DNA of 64,000 nucleotides from Rhynchospora pubera (lineage: Eukaryota > Streptophyta > Magnoliopsida > Poales > Cyperaceae), in assembly GCA_028095005.1 (NCBI GenBank), contig CM051462.1, positions 82,657,846 through 82,721,845 on the forward strand, in the 5' to 3' direction. Within the stretch, counting starts at the first letter, position 1. Every line of letters starts with the position of its first letter. The notes beneath the pieces were generated by a model. That model did no database searches and was not told the origin of the DNA. It worked only from the letters and a program-made list of their open reading frames with translations. Both the position numbers and the translations under genes were made by a program. Below, piece after piece: positions 34,852 to 47,204 of the stretch.

Positions 34852-36753
34852 AAATAATAATTTCATTCTAGATTAAGTTGTCTTGTAACCACATTGTGCA
34901 ACTTCTAGTATTTTGTATTTTTTAATCGAAAGTGTTGACAGTCCGTCCTGTCTTCCATATACATTTAATTTCCACACACATTTGAAAATTAATCAATATT
35001 GTTTTGTTTTTCCAATTGATTCCGTATATATAGTAATTAATTCTACTACATATATACCCCAAATATAATCGTATTTCTTTAATACTGAACTTTCCAATTA
35101 TATATAATCTGGATGAAAAAAAAATCTATAAGTCACAAAACTTAGATGCCATAAAATGTCCCAAAATTTTCGTACCATAAAACACGTAACCATACACTTT
35201 TTAATTTATATTTCACTTTTCAAAAATTTAAGCATCTAATTCAAATCGCTAATCTTATTGCATTTCATGAGAGATATATTAATATAATAATAGATGAATT
35301 GTAATGTGTTTGTTTTGTGAGCTCTCAAACTAGTACCAAATAAGTTTTAGAAGTTATTAATTTTTTCTAAGAAATGCATCTCTCCTGAAATTAAAAGTAT
35401 GATTGTGGTTTTTTGGAATATGCAATTATAACCCACCACAATAAGTCAATAAACTATTAAATTACAATAACGTAGATAATTATAAAAAAAAAATCTAGCT
35501 TATCCGAGATTCATTTTTATTTTGTTTTGCGTTTGTTATATTTGTGAGAGGAACTCATGAGTGTTCATAAAATTAATATTTTAGGTGTATGATTCAAGTA
35601 TCAAGTAGACATTCTATTGGTTCAATCAAGTCCTGTCGGCTGCATGATCTTCTTCGTGATTTGGCAATGCATCACGCCGAGAAGGAAAAATTTGTTACGG
35701 TTTTTCCAAAACCACAAGGTGTCAATCATCCCCACAGAGTAATCCGTCGTTCCTCGCTTCAATCACTCGACCATTTGGAATTTATAAATTATGCGGATAA
35801 AAATACCCGTTCTTTGTTTTCGTTTAACCAATTACCAGCAAGAGGCATTCCCATAGAGATGATTGAGTTTAGACTACTAAGAGTTGTAGAAATTGTTAAG
35901 TCCTCAATTACTATGAGGGGGCTTGATGGGTTAATTCACATGAAATACCTGGGATTGAGAGACTGCACAATAAGATGGCCTAGTAATTTTTCGTGGTTTC
36001 GTTTAAAGAATCTCGAGACCTGGGATTTTCGAGAAAATCATTACGTTGATTTTGTTGGTGATATACGACAGGTAGACTTATGGACCATTGGTACATTGAG
36101 GCATGTACTCTACTCGCCTACCGATACCATCCAATTAATTGAACCACCATCGAATGCTGACCTTACAGACCTCCAAAGCCTTGGATGGGTTACCGGTGCG
36201 CACACATGGCGTAAAAATCAACTTCCCTGTTTAAAAAATCTGCGGAAGTTGATGTTTAATAATGGTGCTTCGCGCGAACCAAGAATTGATTGGGATGTGG
36301 TGGGCCATCTACTTGAAACTCTGCCGTACCTACAGATCCTGGCGATTGTCGGGGTTGAAATCCCAAAGGAGATATCCGAGGGGGCTGCCAAATTATCAAA
36401 ATCTACAAACCCTGTATTTGCAAGGTGGTTTGGGTGTCAACAAACTAGAGGCTAGCTTGTTCCCAGAATACTTGGTCAAACTCACACTTCTTAGCTCGAA
36501 CCTTAAAGAAGATCCTATGCCGGAGCTGGGAAGGCTAAAAAACCTACAGAAACTTCGACTAGAAAATACAGTGTATACAGGGTCGGAAATGATTTGTCCC
36601 GTCGGATTCCCTGTCCTTCAAACCTTGTGGCTTAATCTTAGAGTGACCTATTCTTTGACGATAAAGGAAGGAGTTATGCCCAAGCTTAAACACCTCACCA
36701 ATGACAGAGGTACAATCAACTTGCCCCGTGAGCTCAGTCACCTTCTCACCTAA

Positions 36754-37977
36754 TCCATGGATCGATAGCGCACACTGCCACAAATCCAAACACGTTCCAT
36801 GGACCAGATCTCCTCCGAGAATACTACTGTTTACTTTTTATTATGTTCTGTACTATTTTTCTTCAATCATCATATCATATTTTTCTACTTCTTTATATGT
36901 GTGACTCGATTCTACATCTGTAGTCTGTTGTTGGTATTGCATTAATTTTAATGAGTGTGCCTTTTCTGTTGTGTGGGCAGCTATAAGGATGTTATATTGT
37001 TTAGTAATTTTCTTTAATTTGTGCTTGATAATTAAAAATAATAAACAACCAACGTGTCTCTGTTTTTTTTAGCATATTATATTTTTTTTGCTTTATGCGA
37101 GAAGAATAAGGTATGTACAATAATTGCTGCCAATTGAGTGAAATAGATAGAAAATTTAAGAAAAAACGGAGGGAAGAATAATGAAAGTTAATGTTTTGTC
37201 GCTACAATTGTCCTCACAATGCCGATGATTTTCACATAGAAAGGGGACAAATTTTTCAAAATTTTCAAAATAAATTATGATCTAGTAACAAATTAAGAAA
37301 ATGGCCGTTAAATTTCAGTTGGAAGTTGACAGTTCACAAATCACAAGAACTCACGAAAGGAATTATTAAAAGAAAAGTGAAACCTTTTTTTTTTCCCTTT
37401 TTGCAAACTAAAAATCCGAAACAGCTGCAAAAAAAAAAAGAAAAAAAGAAAGATGATCGCATGCAAGTATGAGTTCGTTGGTTGCCAACACAATGCAACA
37501 AAACAAATACGAAAGTATGAGTACTAATGTATTATATATTTATACGGAAATTGATTACCGCCATCTACAGTTTTGTCATCCCTGCCATCGCTAAACAGAA
37601 AGTGAACACTTAAAATAGACAAGGTGAACATATATAGTGATCAAATTGAACACATACAAACAAATGAGTTCAATAAAAATAAGTTGAATGTGCATATAAA
37701 ATTCTGAATAAGAGATGACAACGCTTATTTGTTTGTAAGTGTTCGCTTTAATAGTCTATATGTTTATCTTGTCTATTTTATATCTTCACTTTGTATTTAG
37801 CGATATCAGGAATGACAAAATTAAAGATGACACTTATAATTTTTGCATTTATACTATACATCTAGACATTGTCATACCAAAATAAATGGGCCACCATTAA
37901 TTTGGACCTCAATAGATGTACGCATTACAATGCGGCCCAACCCGGATCCGAATTTGTTATGCTCTCTCTAGATACAT
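36754..37977 (+). other. 3' flank of NLR copy F
   Basis: Aligns with the 3' flanks of copy A (5156..6720, minus its insertions) and of the remnant at 7990..9500. It ends in 'gatgtacgcattacaatgc' near 37915, also seen at 9455. The flank resumes at 55593, after the large MULE insertion. Positions 37540..37860 are additional AT-rich DNA with no recognisable feature. Confidence 0.6.
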
Positions 37978-38267
37978 AACTATTTATGGTGTCGAATCCT
38001 CTGGTCGGCATGTTAAAAACGACCACCTGATCGTTTTCTTATCCAAGCCGTCCGATAAAAATGGATGGTCCGATCTCTCCCGTCCCAAAAAAAAAAACGC
38101 GTATACATGTATAGCTCCTCTCCTCTCCCTTCTTCTTCGTATCTCCTTTTATTTCATTCGTACTAGAAAGAAAAAGAGAGAGCAAAAGAGAGAAATAGCG
38201 AGTGAGAGAAAGAGAAATCAAGAAAGGATGGAGAGAGTACTAGAAGCGATAATCGTCGAGGCGTCGT

Positions 38268-41007
38268 TGTGATAACCAAAAAAAAAAAAAAAAAAAAAAA
38301 AAATCGAAAAATAAAAAGGTGACCTGTCTCTCTCTCTCTCCCTGTGCGCAAACCAAACCAGAGAGAGACACCTCTCTTTCGAAACAAAACCGAAGCCCCC
38401 CCCCCAAATCCATCCACCTCTATTTCTCCACCATTTCACCGGATCGAAGTATCCACGCGTTCGCCTCACCGCCCTCTCGCACTATCTACTTTCGGACCGC
38501 CGATTGGAGGCCTCTCCTTGTCGTATTTCTCGACGGAAGTTTTTCGAAAATCGAAGCGAACTCGTCGGTTTTGGCCGCCGTTCGACCTGGAGCACTCTGG
38601 GGTCCTCTCCATCGATTTCCAAGTAGTCTTGCGAAGTTCTTTCGAGGATTAAGTGGCGAAAATCAGGAATGACGAATTCGGCTCTTTTTCTCGCGCCACC
38701 GGTCTTTGACCGAAATTGAGTGAGTAATCTCTTTGGATTAGTTCTATATTGTTATTCCTTGCTATTTTCTTGATTGAATTGCAAATTTTAATTGAGATGG
38801 AATGTGTATGAAATTTTTAGGGTTTATCGGGAAATTTATGAAATTTGATTGATATGTGCAATCTGAGTAATGCGAAATTGAGATGGATTGAATACTTGTA
38901 TGTGATGATTTATATGTGAGGATTTTATGCATAATAGGAATTGCTAAGCATAGTTAAGAATATGACATTATTTTAAATTAAGTATCGCATTTAGTTTTGA
39001 TATAAATAGATGCATGTATATAAAGGGTAAATATGAGATTTTGCTTGTCATCCATTTTATTGGATAATTATTACTTATATTGCAATATTGACCTCTTTGG
39101 GTTTAAGGGTTATTTTGGTAAAAAGAGATCATATTGGGTTTGGATTAGAATTTTGACATTAAACCCTAATTTTTGGTCATATCATGCATGCATTTTTGCA
39201 TATTAGAATTAGTGATACTTATTATAATTGATTGGAAAACTAAATACAATAGTTTTTACTAAATGTTGCATTAGCTTTTGCATAAGTGTTGCATGTGAGA
39301 TTAGAGGTATATTAAATTGTACCAATTGAGTTGCATGGCATGACATGGTCATTTAACACTTTAGGTTTAAAAGAATAATTAACAAGTAAAAGTATGTATA
39401 TTAGTTAAGTGTTGTATTGCATAATCTAAATGTTAAAGGAGAAGTTTAATAAAACAAGTTTGCATGCTCTTGACTTAGGTTTTAAAAGTATAGCTTATAT
39501 GTTGACATAGATACTAATGCATGGCATAATCATGATGCATGGTAGCATAGTTTATAACCTAATTGATAAAGATTATAAGTAGCATAACTTGAGTGTTATA
39601 AAAATTAAAAAGAAATTTATATTTGTTTTAAAGTCAGGTTATTATGAGTCGGAATTTAGAAACAACTTGCTTATTGGAGGATTTGTTGAATAAGTGATTT
39701 CTTGCTTGCTTATGCTTTGGATTTTGCTTGCAGTATAAGGTACGGATTTCACTTGAGTTTTAATTATATGTGACATAAGTTTTGATTGTGCTTATTATTA
39801 TTATTGTTATTATTATCATTATGCATTCTGAATTCATAATTGGAATTTTGTTCATGAGATCATTTTGTGAAATTGTATATTGATGCATGATTGGAAAGTG
39901 GCATATTGAATGGTATCCGATTGAAATGTTGGAAAATGGCATAATGAATGGTATCCGATTGAAATGTGATTTGATTGAGGAAGTACAGCTTGTGTGGTTG
40001 AGATAGACACTCGTAATGTTTGGAGGTGGAGTCATGACCCATCCTACCAAGCACCGTGTAATAAGCGCTTATGTACCGGGACTCAGTAGGTCTAGTCTGG
40101 AATGGACCGGAGTGTGAGTGTTCCCAGCTTGCTTGTACATTTTGATGATTTAATTGATTGAATTATGTATGAATTGAATTGGCCGTTGGCATCCATCTAT
40201 AGGGTGGTTCGCGGTATCTGAAGGAAATGACTGAAATGATTGACTTGTGATAAACCAGACTTGCATATTAGGTAATTGCCCAACCAAATGAGTCGGCTTT
40301 TGCTATAAATTGATATTTGAATTGTTATGGAATTGATGCCGAGCTCACATTGCATATTGCATTGATTTAATTAATTTTGACATTGCTATTCTGATTTGAA
40401 CAAGAGGTGAATGTTTTTACATGATAATTGATACATAACGATTAATTGTTTTTCTAAGGAATTGAATTGACAGTTGGAATATTCTGAATTTTAAATGATT
40501 TTGAATAATACTGAATTTATTGGTCTAATTGCATCGCTTGATCAAAAAATCGAGTTTTAATGTTATTTGAAATAAAAAGAAATGAAATTTGATTTGGAAT
40601 TGATTTGACTCAGTCTTGTATTTAGTTCCAACACATGATAATCAAAACTCAAGTGGCTGGAACTGAATACCGTACTGAGATAAATTTTATTTATCTCATT
40701 CCGTGCTTTTTGCATTGTTTTCCACTATTGGTTGTGGGTTCCAGGTTTCAGATCAAGTGCTGGACTGCAAGACGAGTAGCGGACCATTGGATATTGTGGT
40801 TAGTAATCCAAAAATACCAGACCTTTATAGGATTTACTTTATATTTAAGTAATTAATTATAAATTTCTAATTAATCGGTATATTATTTGAGTAGAATCAA
40901 TATTAATTGGTAAATTAAGTATTAGTAAGCCTTGCGGGTGCAGTAGGCATCCGCGGCGGGCATTCCATCGTGTATTGTCCAGTTACAGTATTCGACGGGG
41001 TGTCACA
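38268..41007 (+). repeat. 5' LTR (2740 bp)
   Basis: Starts TGTGATAACC, ends GGGTGTCACA. Against the 3' LTR I see only three 1-nt length differences: the A run near 38278 (26 against 27), the C run near 38396 (10 against 9) and one missing G near 38664. It holds a GC-rich transcribed-looking block at 38400..38700 with open frames that are not conserved genes. Confidence 0.93.
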
Positions 41008-42155
41008 GATGGTATCAGAGAATGGTTTAGCAACCAAACCAGACTAATAGATTGCGTGAGTGAGATACGTCTAAAGGATTGTTTTGTAAGTAAGTTTGAT
41101 TTCTTACTAATTGTGCTAGCAGATTAATATTTGTCCAACTTATTTATAAGTGTGATAGTATACAGATGCTTTGTATTTGTATATATCTAATATATTAATT
41201 GTTTATAGTTGTTTGATTATTTTATATATGTGTTGTAATTTTAAAAGATATGTTTTATAGGTTGCAATAATTTTTGTGGATGAAATTAATAGAGCTTATT
41301 TTCTAATGTTTGAAATGTAAAGTGATTTTGATAAGCGCACAAAAAGTTGGTATGGCAAGTTAAAGCATTTTGTTTATTATAGTTAGCATGTTCTGTTATA
41401 TTAATGCTTGGTTGGAATATTAAGGATTTCTGAATTTACTATAGAATGCACAAACTTTTGGAACTTATTTGAGTAAAGATTTTCTTATCTTTTGTTGGCA
41501 CAAGGATCAAACAAGCTGACTGATCATCTGACTTGTTAATTGAATCTCAATAATACCAGAATTATTTTTACTTCCTTGACTGATCACCAAGGCAGCCAAG
41601 AATAATTTTGATATTACTGTGCTTCCTGAAAGATAAGAAAATAACTGGATATTTCAAAATGTTACTAGTTACAAGAATTGAAAGATTTTTTTTTTTTTTT
41701 TTTATGATAACGTAAGGAGTGGTAGTATTCTCTGCTTGTAGTGTTTGGTTATTTGAATTGTTATGATGATATGATACGGAATTGTCTGAATTGTAAAGGG
41801 AATTGAATTGACCGTTGGCAACCCTCTTTAGAGGTGATTCACGGTATCCGAATATCTGTAATCGCTGGTTTCTCTCTGAGAAAGAGACTCGCGATATATG
41901 ACTTTGAATTGATTGATCTTTGATTGTGACTTAGGATTGTCATGCTTGCATTTAAGTACCGAGATTGGGCCGACATTCTTGTATTATCATTAGTATTCTA
42001 ATTTGAATTGAATAAAATGTCGGGCTGAGTTGCATTGCATAAATCGGTAATTGTTGCATAATATGTTTGTACTATTTGATTGTATTATGGATTGTATGAT
42101 TGCTATGTATTTCGATAAATTTCGAGGTCGAAATTTTTTTATAAGGAGGGAAGAA
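41008..42155 (+). other. Internal region with PBS and PPT, no coding capacity
   Basis: TGGTATCAGAG at 41010..41020 is the initiator tRNA-Met primer-binding site, two bases after the LTR. The purine tract AAGGAGGGAAGAA at 42143..42155 adjoins the 3' LTR. Between them no open frame of note exists. The first part is AT-rich, and the last 400 bp look like a diverged LTR segment. Confidence 0.9.
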
Positions 42156-44896
42156 TGTGATAACCAAAAAAAAAAAAAAAAAAAAAAAAAAATCGAAAAA
42201 TAAAAAGGTGACCTGTCTCTCTCTCTCTCCCTGTGCGCAAACCAAACCAGAGAGAGACACCTCTCTTTCGAAACAAAACCGAAGCCCCCCCCCAAATCCA
42301 TCCACCTCTATTTCTCCACCATTTCACCGGATCGAAGTATCCACGCGTTCGCCTCACCGCCCTCTCGCACTATCTACTTTCGGACCGCCGATTGGAGGCC
42401 TCTCCTTGTCGTATTTCTCGACGGAAGTTTTTCGAAAATCGAAGCGAACTCGTCGGTTTTGGCCGCCGTTCGACCTGGAGCACTCTGGGGTCCTCTCCAT
42501 CGATTTCCAAGTAGTCTTGCGAAGTTCTTTCGAGGATTAAGTGGCGAAAATCGAGGAATGACGAATTCGGCTCTTTTTCTCGCGCCACCGGTCTTTGACC
42601 GAAATTGAGTGAGTAATCTCTTTGGATTAGTTCTATATTGTTATTCCTTGCTATTTTCTTGATTGAATTGCAAATTTTAATTGAGATGGAATGTGTATGA
42701 AATTTTTAGGGTTTATCGGGAAATTTATGAAATTTGATTGATATGTGCAATCTGAGTAATGCGAAATTGAGATGGATTGAATACTTGTATGTGATGATTT
42801 ATATGTGAGGATTTTATGCATAATAGGAATTGCTAAGCATAGTTAAGAATATGACATTATTTTAAATTAAGTATCGCATTTAGTTTTGATATAAATAGAT
42901 GCATGTATATAAAGGGTAAATATGAGATTTTGCTTGTCATCCATTTTATTGGATAATTATTACTTATATTGCAATATTGACCTCTTTGGGTTTAAGGGTT
43001 ATTTTGGTAAAAAGAGATCATATTGGGTTTGGATTAGAATTTTGACATTAAACCCTAATTTTTGGTCATATCATGCATGCATTTTTGCATATTAGAATTA
43101 GTGATACTTATTATAATTGATTGGAAAACTAAATACAATAGTTTTTACTAAATGTTGCATTAGCTTTTGCATAAGTGTTGCATGTGAGATTAGAGGTATA
43201 TTAAATTGTACCAATTGAGTTGCATGGCATGACATGGTCATTTAACACTTTAGGTTTAAAAGAATAATTAACAAGTAAAAGTATGTATATTAGTTAAGTG
43301 TTGTATTGCATAATCTAAATGTTAAAGGAGAAGTTTAATAAAACAAGTTTGCATGCTCTTGACTTAGGTTTTAAAAGTATAGCTTATATGTTGACATAGA
43401 TACTAATGCATGGCATAATCATGATGCATGGTAGCATAGTTTATAACCTAATTGATAAAGATTATAAGTAGCATAACTTGAGTGTTATAAAAATTAAAAA
43501 GAAATTTATATTTGTTTTAAAGTCAGGTTATTATGAGTCGGAATTTAGAAACAACTTGCTTATTGGAGGATTTGTTGAATAAGTGATTTCTTGCTTGCTT
43601 ATGCTTTGGATTTTGCTTGCAGTATAAGGTACGGATTTCACTTGAGTTTTAATTATATGTGACATAAGTTTTGATTGTGCTTATTATTATTATTGTTATT
43701 ATTATCATTATGCATTCTGAATTCATAATTGGAATTTTGTTCATGAGATCATTTTGTGAAATTGTATATTGATGCATGATTGGAAAGTGGCATATTGAAT
43801 GGTATCCGATTGAAATGTTGGAAAATGGCATAATGAATGGTATCCGATTGAAATGTGATTTGATTGAGGAAGTACAGCTTGTGTGGTTGAGATAGACACT
43901 CGTAATGTTTGGAGGTGGAGTCATGACCCATCCTACCAAGCACCGTGTAATAAGCGCTTATGTACCGGGACTCAGTAGGTCTAGTCTGGAATGGACCGGA
44001 GTGTGAGTGTTCCCAGCTTGCTTGTACATTTTGATGATTTAATTGATTGAATTATGTATGAATTGAATTGGCCGTTGGCATCCATCTATAGGGTGGTTCG
44101 CGGTATCTGAAGGAAATGACTGAAATGATTGACTTGTGATAAACCAGACTTGCATATTAGGTAATTGCCCAACCAAATGAGTCGGCTTTTGCTATAAATT
44201 GATATTTGAATTGTTATGGAATTGATGCCGAGCTCACATTGCATATTGCATTGATTTAATTAATTTTGACATTGCTATTCTGATTTGAACAAGAGGTGAA
44301 TGTTTTTACATGATAATTGATACATAACGATTAATTGTTTTTCTAAGGAATTGAATTGACAGTTGGAATATTCTGAATTTTAAATGATTTTGAATAATAC
44401 TGAATTTATTGGTCTAATTGCATCGCTTGATCAAAAAATCGAGTTTTAATGTTATTTGAAATAAAAAGAAATGAAATTTGATTTGGAATTGATTTGACTC
44501 AGTCTTGTATTTAGTTCCAACACATGATAATCAAAACTCAAGTGGCTGGAACTGAATACCGTACTGAGATAAATTTTATTTATCTCATTCCGTGCTTTTT
44601 GCATTGTTTTCCACTATTGGTTGTGGGTTCCAGGTTTCAGATCAAGTGCTGGACTGCAAGACGAGTAGCGGACCATTGGATATTGTGGTTAGTAATCCAA
44701 AAATACCAGACCTTTATAGGATTTACTTTATATTTAAGTAATTAATTATAAATTTCTAATTAATCGGTATATTATTTGAGTAGAATCAATATTAATTGGT
44801 AAATTAAGTATTAGTAAGCCTTGCGGGTGCAGTAGGCATCCGCGGCGGGCATTCCATCGTGTATTGTCCAGTTACAGTATTCGACGGGGTGTCACA
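42156..44896 (+). repeat. 3' LTR (2741 bp)
   Basis: Essentially identical to the 5' LTR (see that entry). The matching open frames at 39760/43649 and 40635/44524 are identical only because the insertion is recent; they are not genes. Confidence 0.93.
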
Positions 44897-45215
44897 GTCG
44901 TGGAGAGAAACCCTAAGTTGCAATAAGATTCTTCTCTAGTAAGTTATTCAACCGTAGCTTCTTTTTTATTTTTCGAAAATTTTGATCTCTCTTATTCGAA
45001 GGTAAGTTGTTCTGGTAAGAGCCTCTAAAATTGTTTCCAAATTCTCATTGACTAACTGCTTTCTAGAGTTGTACCGGCCTCAATCCAATTGAATCGCAAT
45101 TTGGAGATGGGAAACATGACCTGTTGGATTTCCACCTAAAGAGAAATCACATTTGACATATTGATGCATCACAATCCATGCACATTTTATGTTTAGGTGC
45201 TTCACTAATCACTAA

Positions 45216-45738
45216 GGGTATGTTTGGTTAGAGGTTAAGTTAGAGAAGTTAGAGGTCCAAGTTAGTATTTTTGAAGTTTGTGCTTGAAATTAGGAAAGTT
45301 AGAGATTGTGAAAAGTTAGTACTAACTTGAGTTTAGAAAATGATGTTTGGTGTGATATGGTGGAGTTGGAGATTGAAAAAAATAATAAAATATTAATTTA
45401 GTTATTTTTTCTTTCATGATCCAGGTGTAGCAGAGGAAACATCATGATATCTTGCCCACTATGTTCTTTTGGAGTTATTTACATTTACTTTTTATATTAA
45501 TTATCATATTATTATTATTATTATTATTATTATAACTACATTATAATATTAATTATTATGTATTTTTATAACTACAAATGTTAATAATTATACTATTATA
45601 TTTATTATTGTAATTTTAATCAGAATTAGTTATAATAATATTAATTATTATGTATTTTTATAACTACAAATGTTAATAATTATACTATTATATTTATTAT
45701 TGTAATTTTAATCAGAATTAATGTGATAATTACTACTA

Positions 45739-45809
<71 letters not shown>

Positions 45810-46300
45810 TAATAGTTATTGATATTATAGTATTATTGAAATATAATAACGACAGCAATAATTGTTATTAATATTTAATATTATCACTATAATTAGTAAG
45901 TATAATTAATATGAATTAGTACACTAATAATAATAATAATAATAATAATTATTATTATTATTATTATTATTATCATAATTATATTATTATAATATTTTTT
46001 AATAATTTATAATTGTAATTATAATTATAATTAATGTTATGTTACTAAATAATAATAATATTTATTGTTATTTTAATATTAATATTATAATTACTACAAT
46101 ATAGATGATAATAATAATTATATTGATTTTTTAAGTTGGTCATGACAACAAACTTTTCTAACTCAACATTTTGTCAAGTTAGAGAAGTAGAGTGAAGTTA
46201 GCACTAACTTCACTAATTTGAGTGTGTTTGGTTGGTGAGGGTTGGAAAGTTAGAGCTCTAATCTCGAGTTTGCTAACTTTGCATGCAACCAAACATAGCC
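45216..46300. mobile_element. MITE-like AT-rich element with TATGTTTGGTT ends
   Basis: Left end GGGTATGTTTGGTTAGAGG; the right end reads backwards as GGCTATGTTTGGTTGCATG. TAA precedes and TGA follows, a possible decayed 3-bp duplication. The interior is dominated by TTA/TAA microsatellites (about 45500..45530, 45738..45807, 45925..45973) and a direct repeat of about 80 bp (45550..45630 and 45645..45722). No genes. Confidence 0.55.
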
Positions 46301-46581
46301 TGAGAATAAAAGATTTTATTATTTGCATATTGTGCTGTGCGCCAGCTGAAGACTTGGGATTTCTATGGACAAATATAAGAATTTATTGTGTAAAAGAGAA
46401 TACGTTTGTTTTGTCGAGATAACTCAATTTTATGTTAAATATTTTTTTTTCACCAATATTGTATAATTGCCTTCTTTTATATTGTAAAAAAAATAAGTTG
46501 AATCAGTCAGTATCTGTGCAATGCCAGAGAACTAATTGACTGATTTGTTAGATTGAGGTTACAGAAGGCAGCCAAGGCCTT

Positions 46582-47204
46582 CTGTTCTTGGTTAGGTTTG
46601 TGAAGGCAGCCAAGGCTGACAAGGAGGTATAACATGCCATCAATATTTTTCATTGTATCGTTTCAGTTTGTTACAATTAATCATTAATTGTATTCTAATG
46701 ATCTTCTGTTCATCAGCAGTTGGAGCACATGATCTACTTCTTTGCTGAATTGGGGCTGATGCATTACAACCTGATCCAATACTGCCCCTCCATGGTAGCA
46801 GCATCAGCAGTGTATGCAGCTTTGTGCACTCTAAAGAAGTCCCCTCTCTGGATAGACACACTAAAGCGCCATACATCTTATTCTGAAGATCGGCTAATGT
46901 AAGTAACTTGTCACGTTCCATTCTATATTTTAAGGACATTATTTCAACATTCTGGAACAGTATCTGTGAATGTCATTATTTCTTTGAGCAATGCCAATAT
47001 ATAAACGTTTAGATATTTCTTTGAGCAATGACATTATTTCATCTTTTTTTACTAACTTTTTTGGTAATTTGATTTGTTGAGCAGGGAGTGCACACAAGTC
47101 CTAGTGAATCCCCATATAGCTGCACCTGATAGTAATTGAGGGTGGTTTATAAGAAGTACATGCTTGAGCAATTTGGGGAAGTGGCACGTTACCACCAGCA
47201 ATGA
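46582..47204 (+). pseudogene. B-type cyclin gene fragment (last three exons) captured in the MULE
   Basis: B-type cyclins activate CDKs at mitosis; this covers the cyclin C-terminal fold. Exon a, about 46582..46626, ends FLVRFVKAAKADKE before GTATAA. Exon b, 46717..46898, reads QLEHMIYFFAELGLMHY and goes on through CPSMVAASAVYAA and TLKRHTSYSEDRLM, ending at GTAAGT. Exon c, 47085..47204, begins ECTQVLV and ends KYMLEQFGEVARYHQQ and stop. Introns are kept, so the gene was copied at the DNA level. A 1-nt loss near 47134 shifts the frame in exon c. The N-terminal cyclin box and destruction box are absent. Upstream of exon a, a piece reading 'aaggcagccaagg' is duplicated, disturbing that exon's start. 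No function as a cyclin is expected. Confidence 0.85.

Larger units (their letters stand above)
32502..36753 (+). pseudogene. CC-NB-ARC-LRR NLR copy F, two frameshifts
   Basis: Paralogue of copy A with the same exon plan: 32502..33143, 33707..34496 and 35585..36753. The coiled coil, P-loop (GAGGLGKTT), YLIILDDVW, GLPLAL, RNBS-D, LHD and LRRs are all present. In exon 2 a 1-nt loss in an A run (33965..33971) shifts the frame and brings a stop at 33986..33988. In exon 3 a 5-nt loss near 36372..36378, relative to copy A, leads to a stop at 36453..36455. Both restore to the paralogous reading downstream, so the damage is recent. Exon 2 also has a short in-frame expansion near 33808..33840 (PTETLENSE). 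Introns contain MITEs absent from copy A. An assembly error in the A run is possible, but not an easy explanation for the 5-nt change. Confidence 0.85.
38268..44896 (+). mobile_element. Young non-autonomous LTR retrotransposon, 6629 bp
   Basis: Structure: 5' LTR 38268..41007, primer-binding site, 1148-bp internal region, polypurine tract, 3' LTR 42156..44896. The perfect 5-bp duplication GTCGT flanks it (38263..38267 and 44897..44901). The internal region has no gag, protease, RT or integrase, so it depends on proteins from another element. Its segment 41740..42060 resembles part of the LTR (compare 'accgttggcaaccc' with 'gccgttggcatcc'). Long LTRs and kinship to the solo LTR at 25198 suggest a Ty3/gypsy parent; this is inference. 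Confidence 0.93.
38228..44951 (+). pseudogene. Possible captured first exon, split by the LTR element
   Basis: Just inside the left MULE inverted repeat an ATG (38228) opens a frame of 13 codons up to the LTR insertion. It continues after the 3' LTR (from 44902) for about 12 codons to a GTAAGT splice-donor-like site near 44940. A leader and start close to the terminus are typical of genes taken up by Pack-MULEs. The short peptide (begins MERVLEAIIVE) is not recognisable, and it may simply be untranslated leader. Confidence 0.3.

Noticed and set aside
38163..38672. Overlapping open frames in all directions at 38163..38672 and 42072..42588
   Set aside because: They come from the low-complexity, GC-rich start of the LTR (runs of A, C and CT); no domain, and they overlap on both strands.
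41010..41020. tRNA-Met-like sequence as a tRNA gene
   Set aside because: Only the primer-binding complement is present, beside LTR ends; no cloverleaf.
39760..44745. Identical open frames at 39760..40050/43649..43939 (minus) and 40635..40856/44524..44745 (plus)
   Set aside because: They lie in the two near-identical LTRs of one recent element; identity reflects age, not coding constraint.
45479..45975. TTA/TAA arrays as a functional satellite
   Set aside because: Ordinary microsatellite expansion inside an AT-rich element.
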